Source: Microvelia longipes
Taxonomy: Eukaryota > Arthropoda > Insecta > Hemiptera > Veliidae
NCBI GenBank assembly: GCA_018340805.1
Contig: JACMZG010001914.1
Location: 9,035,590-9,099,589 of the forward strand
Direction of reading: 5' to 3'
DNA length: 64,000 nucleotides
A program made the position numbers and the translations under genes. Shown here in pieces: positions 23,621 through 34,428 of this stretch. The notes below the pieces were generated by a model that saw only the letters and a program-made list of their open reading frames with translations, was not told where the DNA came from and made no database searches. Numbering within the stretch: position 1 is the stretch's first letter; each line of letters begins with the position of its first letter.

Positions 23621-24019
23621 AGAGAATAAAACAAATGTATGTAATGCATGAAGACAAGCGAAGCGAGTCCGAAGACATGGTCTATAAGTGGATTATGGAC
23701 AAGCGCAAGGAGTCCGAAGCAGTTAGGATGAGCGTAGCAAATCCCATAAAGAAGAAAAGTTCCGAGATACCCCCGTGCCCGGTTTTCACCAAATCTTCTA
23801 ATTTCCCTGATTTAAAATTTATAAAGGAAAGTATTGCGTTACAGCCGAACCGGAATTCCCAACACATTTCTTGGTTTCAGTGGATTTTAAAACCTCTTAG
23901 GTGGTGTTTGCCGATTTGTGTGTCTATATTGTGTTTTATATGTTTACGCGGATCTGTTATCTTCGAATCTCTTATGTATTTATGCTTTAAAGCTAAAACT
24001 TTGTACAAAACTTAAAAGA

Positions 24020-24985
24020 GGTACCTTTTTATCCGATTTTAAAGTGATTTTTGCCTAAAAAAAACTGTTACTGTACTGTACTGAAAACTGTACTTCACCT
24101 CATAAATAATGCCTTCAACAGTTTTGCACTAAAACAGCAAAGATGAATTAGTCCGTCAAAATTAAAAAGTCAAACAAAAATGTAATTGTCAATAAATTAA
24201 ACTATTTCGAACCTAATTGCTGTCTATAATAAACTATTTCCTAAATACATTCTACCTGTAATAAATTAAATAAACTCTCAGTGTCAAACTATTTCACAAT
24301 ACAAATAGATCGTAAAACAATTTAGAAATTCAATTAAAGAAGTAAAAACGGGTTAAAATGAAAGATAGGTCATAGACATTACAAACAACATTAGTAATCA
24401 ATTAACTGATTTTTTGTGTAAGTTATTACACAATTACTCCTTAAGTACGTTCGTAACTTCGAAGTTATTTTCTTGTAACTTTATTTTTAGAAACATTTAA
24501 TAAACTCATTTTAAGAACATTTTCATTTTTAAATGCAGTTAAAAGTCGATATTTTGCAACGATTTCTAGTGTGACTGATGGTTTTCTTCACTTGTCACTT
24601 CGTCACGACCTTTTCTTACTCGCATTGTCATTGGCGAGGTAAAAACAGTATCACGAATCAACAAGATCCTTTTTGTCAGACGTGTTAAACGCGATGTTAT
24701 AAGTTATAAACAGTTTTTTTTCTAATCTTTCTGTAATAATGTTTCATCCTATAACAGTTTTAACTTTTAGTCATGAATTAATTTCACGGAAAAAATAGAT
24801 AAATCGTGTTTTGATTAAAGAAAATGTGATTTTTTCATTACTGAGGAGCATGATTTTTGCAGTTTACTGAGACATCTGGTATCTTTCGACATTGTTAAGA
24901 ATAAACTTAAATAATGCATAATAAGTAAAACATAAGAATTCATAGGAAGACGTAACTCATTTCAACATAGATTAAGTTACTAAAT
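24020..24985. other. Unassigned AT-rich DNA
   Basis: No gene or recognised repeat. Confidence 0.5.
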
Positions 24986-24987
24986 AA

Positions 24988-25190
24988 TTCTGGCGCGGCG
25001 GTCCGCATGTCGGGCGAATTTCCTTTGGATGCGTGTTTCCGTGCTTAACAACAATCCTGGTTGGAATAATAATTTTTATAGTTTTTTACATTATATAAGT
25101 TTACAACTACTAAATAAATATTTCTGGCGCGGTGGTCCGCTGTCGGGCGAATTTAATTTAGAATGCGTGTTTCCGTGCTTAACAACCTAT
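24988..25190. repeat. Two direct copies of a GC-rich block, 134 bp apart
   Basis: TTCTGGCGCGG(C/T)GGTCCGC then GTCGGGCGAATTT and TGCGTGTTTCCGTGCTTAAC occur at about 24989-25050 and 25123-25186. Each is preceded by an ACTAAATA stretch. The blocks are islands of high GC in very AT-rich DNA. Confidence 0.85.
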
Positions 25191-25300
25191 TTCTAGTTTA
25201 AGGTTCCGGTTCTTGCTTTAGAACCTAAGCAGTTACTGAATTGTCAAGCACTGCTCGTAAATCATGTTGTCTGTATTTTTTAAAGGAAATGCGCATAATT
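25178..25300. repeat. Dispersed repeat S, copy 1
   Basis: AACAACCTATTTCT, TAAGCAGTTACT, ATTGTCAAGCACTGCTCGTA and AAAGGAAATGCGC are shared in order with 43505-43615. Confidence 0.8.
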
Positions 25301-25322
25301 ATCCAGTTGGTTTTTTTACAAG

Positions 25323-25480
25323 GAAAATTTTAACCATTTAGTGACCACACAATTTTAATCTTTTTGTGACCACATATTTTAAACCTTTGAGAGACTAAAT
25401 ATTTTTAACCAGTTAGTAACCACACAGTTTACCATTTAGTGACCACACATTTTTAACCATTCTAATTACACTATATTTAA
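25323..25480. repeat. Degenerate tandem repeat of about 25-27 bp
   Basis: Around six copies of TTTTTAACCATTTAGTGACC plus ACACA with substitutions and small indels. Confidence 0.8.
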
Positions 25481-25519
25481 ATGTTAAACCTCTGAACATC
25501 ACCATTAGACAGGTATTAT

Positions 25520-26062
25520 CTTAGAATAATACTTTTTATAGAAGGAGCACTACTGATAACACGAAAGCCGGTTCACTGTTGCAACTAAGTAATGCTGCCA
25601 CCATAACAAAACACAATTTTCTAAAAAAAAATTGGCAATACCTTCGGTTGCTGAATTATTATGTTCTATTATTAATTAATGATTGATTATTCATAAAATA
25701 CTAATATAAACATCGGTGCATTACAATATTTTAAGCATTTTAAATTGTAGTTTAACGTATTTATTAAAATTATATTAAACGTAGTCCTCGTCAAGTAAAT
25801 GTAGATTCTTGTATTCCGCCACCCTTTTGCCATCTTCTCACTGGTCATAAGACCAGTTTTATTAAATACTCAGCAGGTGTTTTAATTATTATATTTGTTC
25901 TTTCTTCATTAATAGATATTTATGACAAATATTTAAAATAATGTTTTGTTGTCAGGTTGGCAGCATTACTTAGTTGCACCAGTCAACCGGCTTTCGTGTT
26001 ATCAGTGGAATTACATTGTGTTTACGGCCCTGTGCTCCTTCTATATATAGTATTATTCTAAG
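25520..26062 (-). mobile_element. Family M non-autonomous DNA transposon, copy 2
   Basis: Reverse-complement copy of 4903-5444 with the same CTTAGAATAAT ends. It is flanked by a perfect 8-bp target duplication GGTATTAT (25512-25519 and 26063-26070). The 8-bp duplication fits hAT or P-like transposons. The interior has no long open frame. Confidence 0.93.
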
Positions 26063-26632
26063 GGTATTATAAATGTATTAATGCCATTATATAATTACTA
26101 GTTTTCAATTTATCTGCCAGAGAAAAATTCAAAAACTCATCACTTCTTCTAGATTCATCACTGCTTCCAAAATTCGTCAAAAACGTCTTGAGCGCTGTAA
26201 TCGAATACTGCTGTAATATAAATATTGCTTTCAAGTCGAATATTCAGTAAAAGTAACTTCTGAAGTCATGCAATCAGGATAAATAAATTATTATTGATAA
26301 TTACAACTTTTCTTCAAAGGAATAAATAATTAGCAGGATGATCTTTACAAGATGATCAGATAGTAAAATCCAGATCTGAAATTCGTCACGACCTCATCCC
26401 AACGTGACTCTTATCCGGAAACCCTTTCCCAGTTTAACTTAGTATTTATTCACTTTTTTTCATTAAAATATTAAACTTATGGCTTGAAATTACTTTAACT
26501 TGTCTTGTTTAAGTAATGTTAAACTAATATTACTTAATCAAAGTTTTATGTAAAATAAATATAACAGTCATTAAATTAATCAATAAATTTCCAGACTAAA
26601 CATATCAAAAAAAAATAATCGATTTTTATGTT

Positions 26633-26648
26633 AATATATATAATATAT

Positions 26649-26682
<34 letters not shown>

Positions 26683-26686
26683 ATAT

Positions 26687-26763
<77 letters not shown>

Positions 26764-26885
26764 AATTTTCTCCCAATGACTTTTAATGCTTTATCAGATC
26801 TGAATTAAAATTTGATACAAAAATCGAGCTTTATTAATGTCTTAAACCCAATTGTATGAAACGTTTATGACATCATTAACCTACA
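26633..26885 (+). repeat. (TA)n(TG)n microsatellite heading a family U fragment
   Basis: Broken (TA)n at about 26633-26708 passes directly into about 26 TG repeats (26709-26760). U-type sequence then follows (AATGTCTTAAACCCAATTGT, GACATCATTAACC). A TG head next to U recurs at 37797 and at 62830 in inverse orientation, so the microsatellite is part of the repeat. Confidence 0.75.
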
Positions 26886-26949
26886 ATTGTGACATAGAAA
26901 CGTTTTCAAAAATTAGCTCAACCTTAAATACATATAGCTAATCTTTTTC

Positions 26950-27110
26950 CTTTTCCTCATTTATATCGCTGGTTTATGGGTAAAGTATTGTGTTTGCAAA
27001 AAATTAAACCGGGATGAAAACGGAATTATCCGTTTTAGGTGTTTTCGATACTTTCTGAAAAGTTTAAAAAGTTTTTCGCCTGTATGTGAAGAAATATGAG
27101 CAAATACATC
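26950..27110 (+). mobile_element. Family V terminal fragment
   Basis: TTTCCTCATTTATATCGCTG, AAAGTATTGTGTTTGCAAAA, ATTATCCGTTTTAGGTG and a decayed GCCTGTATGTG lie in V order on the plus strand. Confidence 0.75.
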
Positions 27111-27962
27111 CTGTAGAGTTAGCAATCCCCCCAAAAAAATGAGCCCTGAATGGTGATTACACTATGTCTACATACCTCTTAACCTCTTTTATGTACTCTG
27201 TCTCTACGTAACCTCTTTTATGTACCTTTTAGAAAAATCCCTAAAAGTTAATAATACATAAAGCTATTAAAATACATTCGTTGTAGTTAAATTAAAAATT
27301 GACATTTGTAAATGTTATTTTCATTTTATTAATAATTAAAGAAATAATTAAAATTTTAATGAGAACCTTGATCTGGTTTTTAATCCATTTTTTTACAAAG
27401 AAATAAATAACATTATAGTATAAATGTGAACAACTTATGTCCTTAAACTTTTGAAGATGGCCCAGTAAATTAGTTTAATCAAGATCAGACAATGGATAAC
27501 AAATATGCACGAATAACTTTAAATTTATGGCAAAAAATGGCTTGGAACGAGTCTTTGTTCACATTAAAAGTTGAGACCGGATTTCAAGTCTTCTTCTAAT
27601 TTATTTGAACTAAATTGATTATAATTGACTTGCTATTCAACTTACATAAAAGCATATGTGCATTTCATTTGACCTTGATTCGATTCTTAAGATTTAGTCA
27701 ATTCTTAAAAATTTTCTTAAGTCATTATTTTAGATTAATGACGTCACATTGGCCCCAACCCCATAATATCATTTTTCTATTGGAAATTTGCAAAAAAAGT
27801 AAGGTTTTTACTTTACCGAAGAACCAAATTCATGCTTATTAAATTTTTCAAATTATTGGGAGTTACTGACGCCATATACAGTTTTAAACTATTGGGCCCG
27901 AATAATATCTATTTTTGGAACTAGAATATATAACTATTGGAAAATATATAATATCTATTTTT

Positions 27963-28747
27963 GAACCACTTGTTGAGGCTCTCAGGGGCCCTGTTTAACC
28001 TCATCAAAACCTCCTTCAAGATTATAATAAAACAATTGTTTTCGGCTCCCCGCACATTTCTGTGCTTATATTTTTATTTTTACCGTCATACTATCTAAGT
28101 TATTTGTAATTTTGTACTAATCATTCGATTATATTTATGAGCAAAAGCTAGGATCTTGAATAAAGGATGACGCATTAAGAAACAATTCTGACCCCATGAA
28201 AGTTGTATGAGATAGAGAAATAGGAGCAAACTTACCTTTCTCTTTGGTTATAATGAAAAAGAGGCGTCAAACGCAGGTTATGTAGCAAGGTTGTCGAGTT
28301 TGCATCTCAATTTTCTTCTGTGCTTTTCGTGATTGTTACATGTGTGGTGCTTGTTAAGTCATTTGTGCTTATTTAATTTTGAATTTTGGACAAAACTTTG
28401 CCACTTCATTGAATGATAATTTAAGCATATTTTGTCCGAACCGTCTGAAGCAATAAACAATGGGAAACCATTGAGAGGTAAGTTTGCCTCTAAAATTTAA
28501 GACCTGCGCTGTTATAAGAATTGTAAGCATGCGCAGTTTGTGCCAATTATGTGCAGTTGGTTTTTGACGTGTGTACCATGTTAAACTCTCTCTATTTTTT
28601 GGTTTTCGATGGGGTCATTTTTTTATGGCAAATCGACTTAGTGCGTCATCCCCTTTATTCAAAATCTTTGAGCGAAAGGTGTCAGGTTACTTTTTCGATG
28701 TTTCAAAATTATACCTATAGGGCCTCTCTAGTAATAATATATCCATG
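27963..28747 (-). mobile_element. Family X MITE, copy 6, truncated and split by Y2
   Basis: Left part 27963-28147: GAGGCTCTCAGGGGCCCTGT, AACAATTGTTTTCGGCT, GATTATATTTATGAGC. The right part resumes at 28679 with GTCAGGTTACTTTTTCGATG, GGCCTCTCTAGTAATAATAT. The outer left terminus with CTAGAGGGG is missing. Confidence 0.85.
28148..28670 (-). mobile_element. Family Y hAT-type MITE, copy 2
   Basis: Ends CTAGGATCTTGAATAAAGGA and CCCTTTATTCAAAATCTTTG are inverted repeats. An 8-bp target duplication with one mismatch (AGCAAAAG at 28140-28147, AGCGAAAG at 28671-28678) flanks it. It has inserted into X copy 6. It is longer than Y1 because of extra central sequence at about 28310-28460. No transposase is encoded. 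Confidence 0.9.
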
Positions 28748-29218
28748 TTGTACCCCATATTTTGGATTATCATCAAATAATTAAGTACATTCATTAAGAT
28801 AAAAAAAAAATTCCTTATAAAATAATAGTCTTACGTATTGAAATAATTATATTATTACTTTGACTCATCTATGACATTTATAGTAAGGAGAAATATAATC
28901 AGTTATAGTTTAGTATGTCATTACTATAAAAAGAAACTAAAAACTCCATTAAAGCTCGTGTCAGGTTGTTCAGTATGACTCCCTATGAAACATAGACTTA
29001 CCCTTATCGTCCTAGCTAATAGCAGGTAACAAGCATTGTCTCTGGCTAAGGTTCGTTAAAGCTAACATTACATAACTACTGGTTTTTACGAACGCAAAGC
29101 ACCTCATTGCGTTACCATAACGTTAATACCTTTAATCATACACATTTTTTTCTTACCTTTATATCAAATGTATTCTTTTATTGAACATTATTCTCTTTTC
29201 TACAGCTCATTACAAATA

Positions 29219-29265
29219 ATTACATATATGTAATGTAAAAAAAATACATTACATATATGTGGTTA
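29219..29265. repeat. Small palindrome
   Basis: ATTACATATATGTAATGTA is mirrored by TACATTACATATATGT across an A-rich loop. Confidence 0.8.
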
Positions 29266-29524
29266 GGGATTGTATTGAATATAAAAACTTTATAAACCAC
29301 ACAAGTGACATTATGTTAAATACAATCAAGACGTAACCTTAAAGTAAAGTAATATATAAAACAAAGTTGGGGAACACAAAAGATTTCAGTCAGACATGGC
29401 ATGTAGTTCACATTTTGCCCACCAGGGCTCAAATTTTCTCATGGGCGCAGCCATCTTGGTTTATCCTTGAAAATACAAACAAATTATTTACGATACTCAT
29501 AATTTTTCTTTTATTGCATTTTTC

Positions 29525-29624
29525 ACATTTTAGTGAAAAATGTATATAATTTGTGTAAGAAATATATTTTGTCACACAAACACACACAAATATATATATA
29601 TTATATATATATATAATATATATA

Positions 29625-29668
<44 letters not shown>

Positions 29669-29675
29669 TATTTGT
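29525..29675. repeat. Repeat P with (TA)n tract
   Basis: ATTTGTGTAAGAAATATATT and TTGTCACACAAACACACAC precede about 85 bp of TA repeats. The same P sequence occurs reverse-complemented at 48830-48892 between two TA tracts. Confidence 0.75.
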
Positions 29676-30122
29676 GTCATAGTTCGACTACCACCATGAC
29701 GCCTATCCCGTTAGCGTTTTTTTCCAAAGGAAATTCGCTAAAAGGATACGGGGTACCTCTGAACCCTACCTCACCACATCGCTTATGCTACGCACCTTAG
29801 AATATAAAAATCACCCAATTCATGGTGCAGTAAGTCTTCAACTCGCTTCGCTCGTGCGCACACATTAATACCGTTCGTTCTATTCCTAGCGATCACTGAT
29901 CCTGATGCTCCCCAACAGTTGTGACCCAAAAAATACCGTCGGTATACCAGGCGTATTGGAAAGAAACTAAGTAGAATTATTTATCACATAGAAAATGCAT
30001 ACAGCCGTGCCAAACATCAACAATTGTCATCAATGATATTTATTGACGTCATAAAAAGTTTCTGATAGCACAAATAGACCTAAAAGAAAGGTTCTTGCGA
30101 AGTTTCAACTCTCTAGCATATA

Positions 30123-30360
30123 ATAATAATTATAATAATAATAATGCCCACTTTAGGGCCTTTCGGCCCTACAGGGTATTCTTCCTGCGGGAACCACCTC
30201 GGATGGGTCACATCTACTATACTCAAATTAAAGCTAAAGTTGGCGAAATCTTTTTACAACAATTCTATTCATAAAAACTGAGAGCATGGCCCGGGCTGTG
30301 AACCCCGGACCTCCAGTGCCGAAGTCCAGTATTATACGACCGCGGCTACGGAGGCAGATT
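30123..30360 (-). mobile_element. Second tRNA-derived SINE family, full-length copy
   Basis: On the minus strand: head GCCTCCGTAGCCGCGGTCGT with an A-box-like region, a B-box-like GGGGTTCACAGCCC, a body with GGTTCCCGCAGGAAGAAT and CGAAAGGCCCTAAAGTGGG, then an (ATT)n tail. A 13-bp target duplication TCTCTAGCATATA lies at 30110-30122 and 30361-30373. It is unrelated to family T in the body. Confidence 0.9.
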
Positions 30361-30467
30361 TCTCTAGCATATACACACTTGAAACTACGATGATAACATA
30401 CACACATACAAATAGATAGCTTACAAAAACTACTCAGGAGGTCCTAAAAACCACCAAAAACAATCTA

Positions 30468-30649
30468 AGGCCCGTATTCAAAGACATTTTACATACCTAA
30501 ACCTAATATTTTCCTTAAGGGCTCCTTAAGGAACCCTTAAGGAGACCTAACATTTTCCTTACCTAAACTGTAAACCTAACATTTTCCTTAAGGGCTCCTT
30601 AAGGAAAATGTTAGGTTTAGGTAAGGAAAATGTCTTTGAATACGAGCCT
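30468..30649. mobile_element. GGCCCG-type fold-back, 182-bp copy
   Basis: AGGCCCGTATTCAAAGACAT and ATGTCTTTGAATACGAGCCT are inverted ends, with TA on both flanks. The interior is repeated CCTAACATTTTCC and TTAAGGGCTCCTTAAGG words, largely self-complementary. It splits a V element. Confidence 0.92.
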
Positions 30650-31299
30650 TAATCCCAGTTTCGAGTTTTTACAGCATAGATTATTTTCTTCATTTCTCAT
30701 ATATAAATAAATAAATAATAATAATAAATATACCTACGGTATAAATGAAGAAAATTTTAATATATTTGAAATCAAACTAGAGTAAAATAATAACTGCGTC
30801 CTTTTTCTACACCAAAACCTAAAGTGACCAAAGAAAGAATTTATGAGAAAATTCTCTGCAGGATTTATACAGACTGATATAGAAAATGACATTTTTATGA
30901 TGGAAGAGAAACTACTATAGAATCTAAGTCATTGCAAAATTAAATAAATTATAATAATTATTTAAATGAAACTTTCACATTGACAACTGCCTGTGTAAAT
31001 TGAATTTCTTAAATTTTCAAAAATTAAGTCCACATAAAACGCAAATTTTAATGAAAAAGGTCTTGTAAAAAAATAACGCTAATACATAAAAATTAATATA
31101 AATAATACAATAATAATAATTTTTAAAATATAATATTTAAACAATATAAAAATCCATGACCAATTATAGCTGACATACTTACAATCTTGTTATAATTCTC
31201 ATAAATAAAATCGTTTTACGTAAAAGTTTTTTATTTAAACAAACAAAAACTGAAAAATCTCACAATTATTATAAAACTATTCGGGGAAATCTTGGAACA

Positions 31300-33170
31300 A
31301 TAATACTTGGATTCACAAACGAGTATGAAATCAACCTGTTAAAGAGCGAAGCGTGTTCGGTCGCTTAGTTCAGTTTTACATATTGTTACACTGAACTAAC
31401 AAAAAGTGTTTGTTCTCGAAATACACACTGATTCACACATCGTAATTATTGGTTTATCGCTACTTCTACTGAATAATAATTGTTTAATCTGGGTTTGTTT
31501 TATGAAAGATTGAATATAAATCTTAATTCAATTAATAAAAATAAATTTTCTACAAGAAATCCTAACTTCAATTTTAGTGATTCAAAGTATAGATAAAATT
31601 AATTTTAATTTTTAGTAAAAATCTAGTGATCCGTTGCATGAAAAACTACTTTAAATAGTTTCTCTTCGGTCGGTAGGTAATTCAAAAGAAAATACGACTG
31701 GTTAAGGCTAAAATCCAAATTTTACATAAGGAAAAAACGTGCTAGCAATAAGAAAAAATGAACTGAATCCTGTTTAATATAGGATTGACACTGTAGTCAA
31801 TCCATCAGGAGGCAATAAAGAGTTATTTATGCATCAAGAAAATAAAATAAAGCTATTTTTGTTACTAATTTTTATATTATTGAGGCAAGGTAAAAAGAAC
31901 CATGACTTATCAATAACGAGAGGTAGGAGAAGGATTTATAACGTTTCATTCTCGAGGCTATGCCGTGGTGAATAATTTTATTTGTTCCTGAAGCGCAGAC
32001 GAGAAAAATTAGGAAACTGTGAGTAAAAGCTAATTACTCTTGTGGTGCAGTTTGGTCTAAAAAAGAAAAAAATACTCGATGCTTGCCTAATTAATATTAT
32101 TAACAAAAACTATTCAATTTTAACTATTAATCAAAGAAAAAGCAGCTGATTTTACTCGATTGAAACATAAATAACATTTAAGAGGATTTAATTCTTTCCT
32201 CTTATAATATCCGACCGCTCTTGTTATAATTACAAAAGATATTTAAGTCTAAAAAGCCTTTATAAGCGGACTTAATTCCTGAAAATAGTTATTAGCATTC
32301 CCTACTTAATAATCCTTCTCAATTACTTCAAGATATCTAGGCGTAACAATTGTCAGATCGACAATGATTCCTATTTCCTAACCTAAAATTATTTTTTTGG
32401 GGATTGAAAATTAAAAATTATGTTCGTTAAGTATATGATAAGTTGATAAGAAAAAAGGTAAGTTTGGAAAATTGGAAAACATCTTTAACTTAACACTTTT
32501 AAAACAAAAAGGAAATTTTTTAAAATGATTATTTATTGGAATATTTTAAGTATAGAATCTCATGAAAAATTTAAATGAAGACTTAAGGATTCAAAATCTA
32601 GGATAGGACTTTGCCTTTCATTTTTACTTCAATGTTCTCCATAAATGGATATGTTGTATCTTTACAAATAGACGGCTTTCCTCCTTTCTAATGTTATTGT
32701 ATTGATTTGGGCTTCCCTGTATTAGAATGGAAAGCGTTGCAGTATCTTTGATTCCTGCTTTATTACAAATCATCTCGTATTTTCAATACTTAAAGTAAAG
32801 TATAATACTTAGTCATTCATTTATTGACTTAATAAGTTCCAGATGTGCATCTATCAGGTTAGGCAACAGTAAGGACGTGAAATAAGCACCTTCAACACAT
32901 TTGCAGACAAATAGTTCGTTCACACGATTATATCATTCTGGTATTTGATCGACGGATCCGATCTTTGAATCTAATACAATTTACAAACAGAGGATATATT
33001 TAAATAATGGAATACGATCCAATGCAACAACTGAAAACAATTTATGAACGCTAAGAAGTCACCCGGTTAGAATTTAACAACACCGAATTTGTACGGAAAC
33101 AATTTACAAATAACTTTTCATTACCACTGGAATGAGTGTGAATGGTGTCCATTTTAAATAATGGAAGAAA
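31300..33170. other. Unassigned DNA without recognised repeats
   Basis: No family seen elsewhere in the window occurs here. The preceding 30780-31300 is also featureless. No gene, RNA gene or long inverted repeat. This and 42160-43500 are among the least repetitive parts of the window. Confidence 0.5.
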
Positions 33171-33175
33171 TGAAG

Positions 33176-33605
33176 TCTCTCCACGAAACAAAACTTTATT
33201 GGCAAAGCGCTTTCAACCTAACTAGAGACCATCATCAGTGCAAAACCGTTAAGATGTTAGAGAAAGAAGAAGAGAAGTGAGTCTATGTTTTCTTACTAGA
33301 TTTATTTTATTATTAAGAGTCAGACATTTGCACCCGATTTCTTTAAAAAGGAGAAACAAATACAAATATTTAGGTAGCTAATAACAAGTATCCATAACCA
33401 TAGAACGAAAGAATTGAACTGGTGAGATCCTTATGTTTTAGAATGAGCATAAATAGAATTCATCGTAATAGAACGAAAGAATGGAAAGTCTATCCACAGT
33501 TCTACTTTGGACTGAACAGTGGAGTAACTTTTCATTCTTTCGTTCTATTTTGATGAACTCCATTTATGCTCATTCTAAAACATAAGGATCTCACCAGTTC
33601 TTACA
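33176..33605 (-). mobile_element. Hammerhead-bearing repeat with adjacent fold-back
   Basis: The hammerhead unit (33176-33245) is followed by an inverted repeat whose arms lie at about 33408-33487 and 33530-33602 (AGAACGAAAGAAT..., GGTGAGATCCTTATGTTTTA and complements). The distance and inverted layout fit a degraded Penelope-like terminal region, but no reverse transcriptase is present and the two parts may be unrelated insertions. Confidence 0.5.
33202..33241 (-). ncRNA. Hammerhead-ribozyme-like core with all conserved bases
   Basis: On the minus strand the order is GCA, CTGATGA, a 17-base segment that folds as GGTCT against AGGTT, GAA, the self-complementary AGCGCT, T, TGC. GCA and TGC pair as a 3-bp stem I. 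The palindromic hexamer after GAA is what minimal hammerheads of Penelope-like elements use to dimerise through stem III. An extra T lies between the core A and stem II, and stem II relies on three G-T wobbles. Confidence 0.65.
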
Positions 33606-33680
33606 TCTCTCTTGCTTATCGTAAATACAACATTGTATAAAATTTAGAGACTTAGCTAAAGCTGGATGATATCTAAACTA

Positions 33681-34411
33681 AGTGATAGTAATTAGAAAGA
33701 GTAATAGATCACCTAGCAAGTAGGAGACTTCAATGGGCTCTTTTTGCTAACTCCCTTTTATACAAGATAGACCCAGTGTCCAGGAACTGATTATTTACTA
33801 TAATTTTAAATAAATTATTGCGTCTAATCCACAGAGGAGCCTTGAATATAAGTATAATTTACATGTGTTGAATTTAAGTGTAAGCCTATAAGTTTCCATG
33901 GCTTTAACTATGAACAACACATGCCTTACTGTGATACTAAGCATTACTCTTGAGTGCTTTCTTATATGTAAAAAAGAACTTCATTTATATTTATGAGCTA
34001 CTAATGACTGACATTTGACACTACGGAGGTCTGAGGTTAATATCTCAGGTTACGGTGTCAGTTTAAATAAGATTATTGTTCAAATAAATGATCGAAAACT
34101 TTAGAATACACTTAAATCGTAACGGTTGGCACTACCACCTGAAGTGGTTTCTGCAGAAATGATCTCTCAGTCAAAATTATCTCTTTTATATTACAATTAT
34201 ACAAATAAGGGTCCTAAATATTGCTTTAACACAGCTTTATTCAGGGTAAGGGACCTTATACAAGTGCCTGACATCGCAAAGGGTCGGAACTACTGGAAGA
34301 AAAGCACATGTTAAGATTTTTATCTTTAACACAAAAAATCTAGAGGCTAGGATCGAACCCGGACAGTCTGGGGGGCAGCCACAGTCTTTACCGTTACATT
34401 ACCGACACTCC
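33681..34411 (-). mobile_element. tRNA-derived SINE family T, copy 2
   Basis: Shares with copy 1 the tail (AGTGATAGTAAT, GCAAGTAGG, GGGCTCTTTTTGCTAACTCC), the block AGGGTAAGGGACCTTATACA and GTGCCTGACATCGCA, and the head with B-box-like GGTTCGATCCTAGCC and A-box-like GGTAATGTAACGG on the minus strand. It is 731 bp, longer than copy 1, with extra sequence in the middle. No clear target duplication. The 62-codon frame at 34126-34314 lies inside it and is not a gene. Confidence 0.8.
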
Positions 34412-34428
34412 CTCGCTTAAATTACTAC

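Larger units (their letters stand above)
22538..23790 (+). mobile_element. Family V copy interrupted by SINE T1
   Basis: The left part has GTTGTCTGTCTGTCTGTTTG and (GT)n (about 22569-22597). V resumes after the SINE at 23216 with GTTGAAACTTAGTAC, a TTATCAGCATTAGTTTAACT block, the 5S-like segment at 23575-23620 and the closing module with GACAAGCGAAGCGAGTCCGA (23653-23672), followed by GGATGAGCGTAGCAAATCCC. The 126-codon frame at 23635-24015 begins inside this repeat and is not supported as a gene. Confidence 0.8.
29745..30770 (-). mobile_element. Family V copy with two internal insertions
   Basis: Begins with the closing module (GGGGTACCTCTGAACC, CAACTCGCTTCGCTCG) and runs through GATAGCACAAATAGACCTAA, TCTCTAGCATA, ACTACGATGATAACATACAC, GGAGGTCCTAAAAA to TACCTACGGTATAAATGAAG. 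A SINE interrupts it at 30123-30360 and a GGCCCG element at 30468-30649. The 5S-like part (about 29880-29950) is heavily diverged. Confidence 0.85.

Noticed and set aside
23635..24015. 126-codon open frame as a protein gene
   Set aside because: Its first third is the closing module of repeat V (GACAAGCGAAGCGAGTCC...), no domain is recognisable, and no splice or promoter context supports it.
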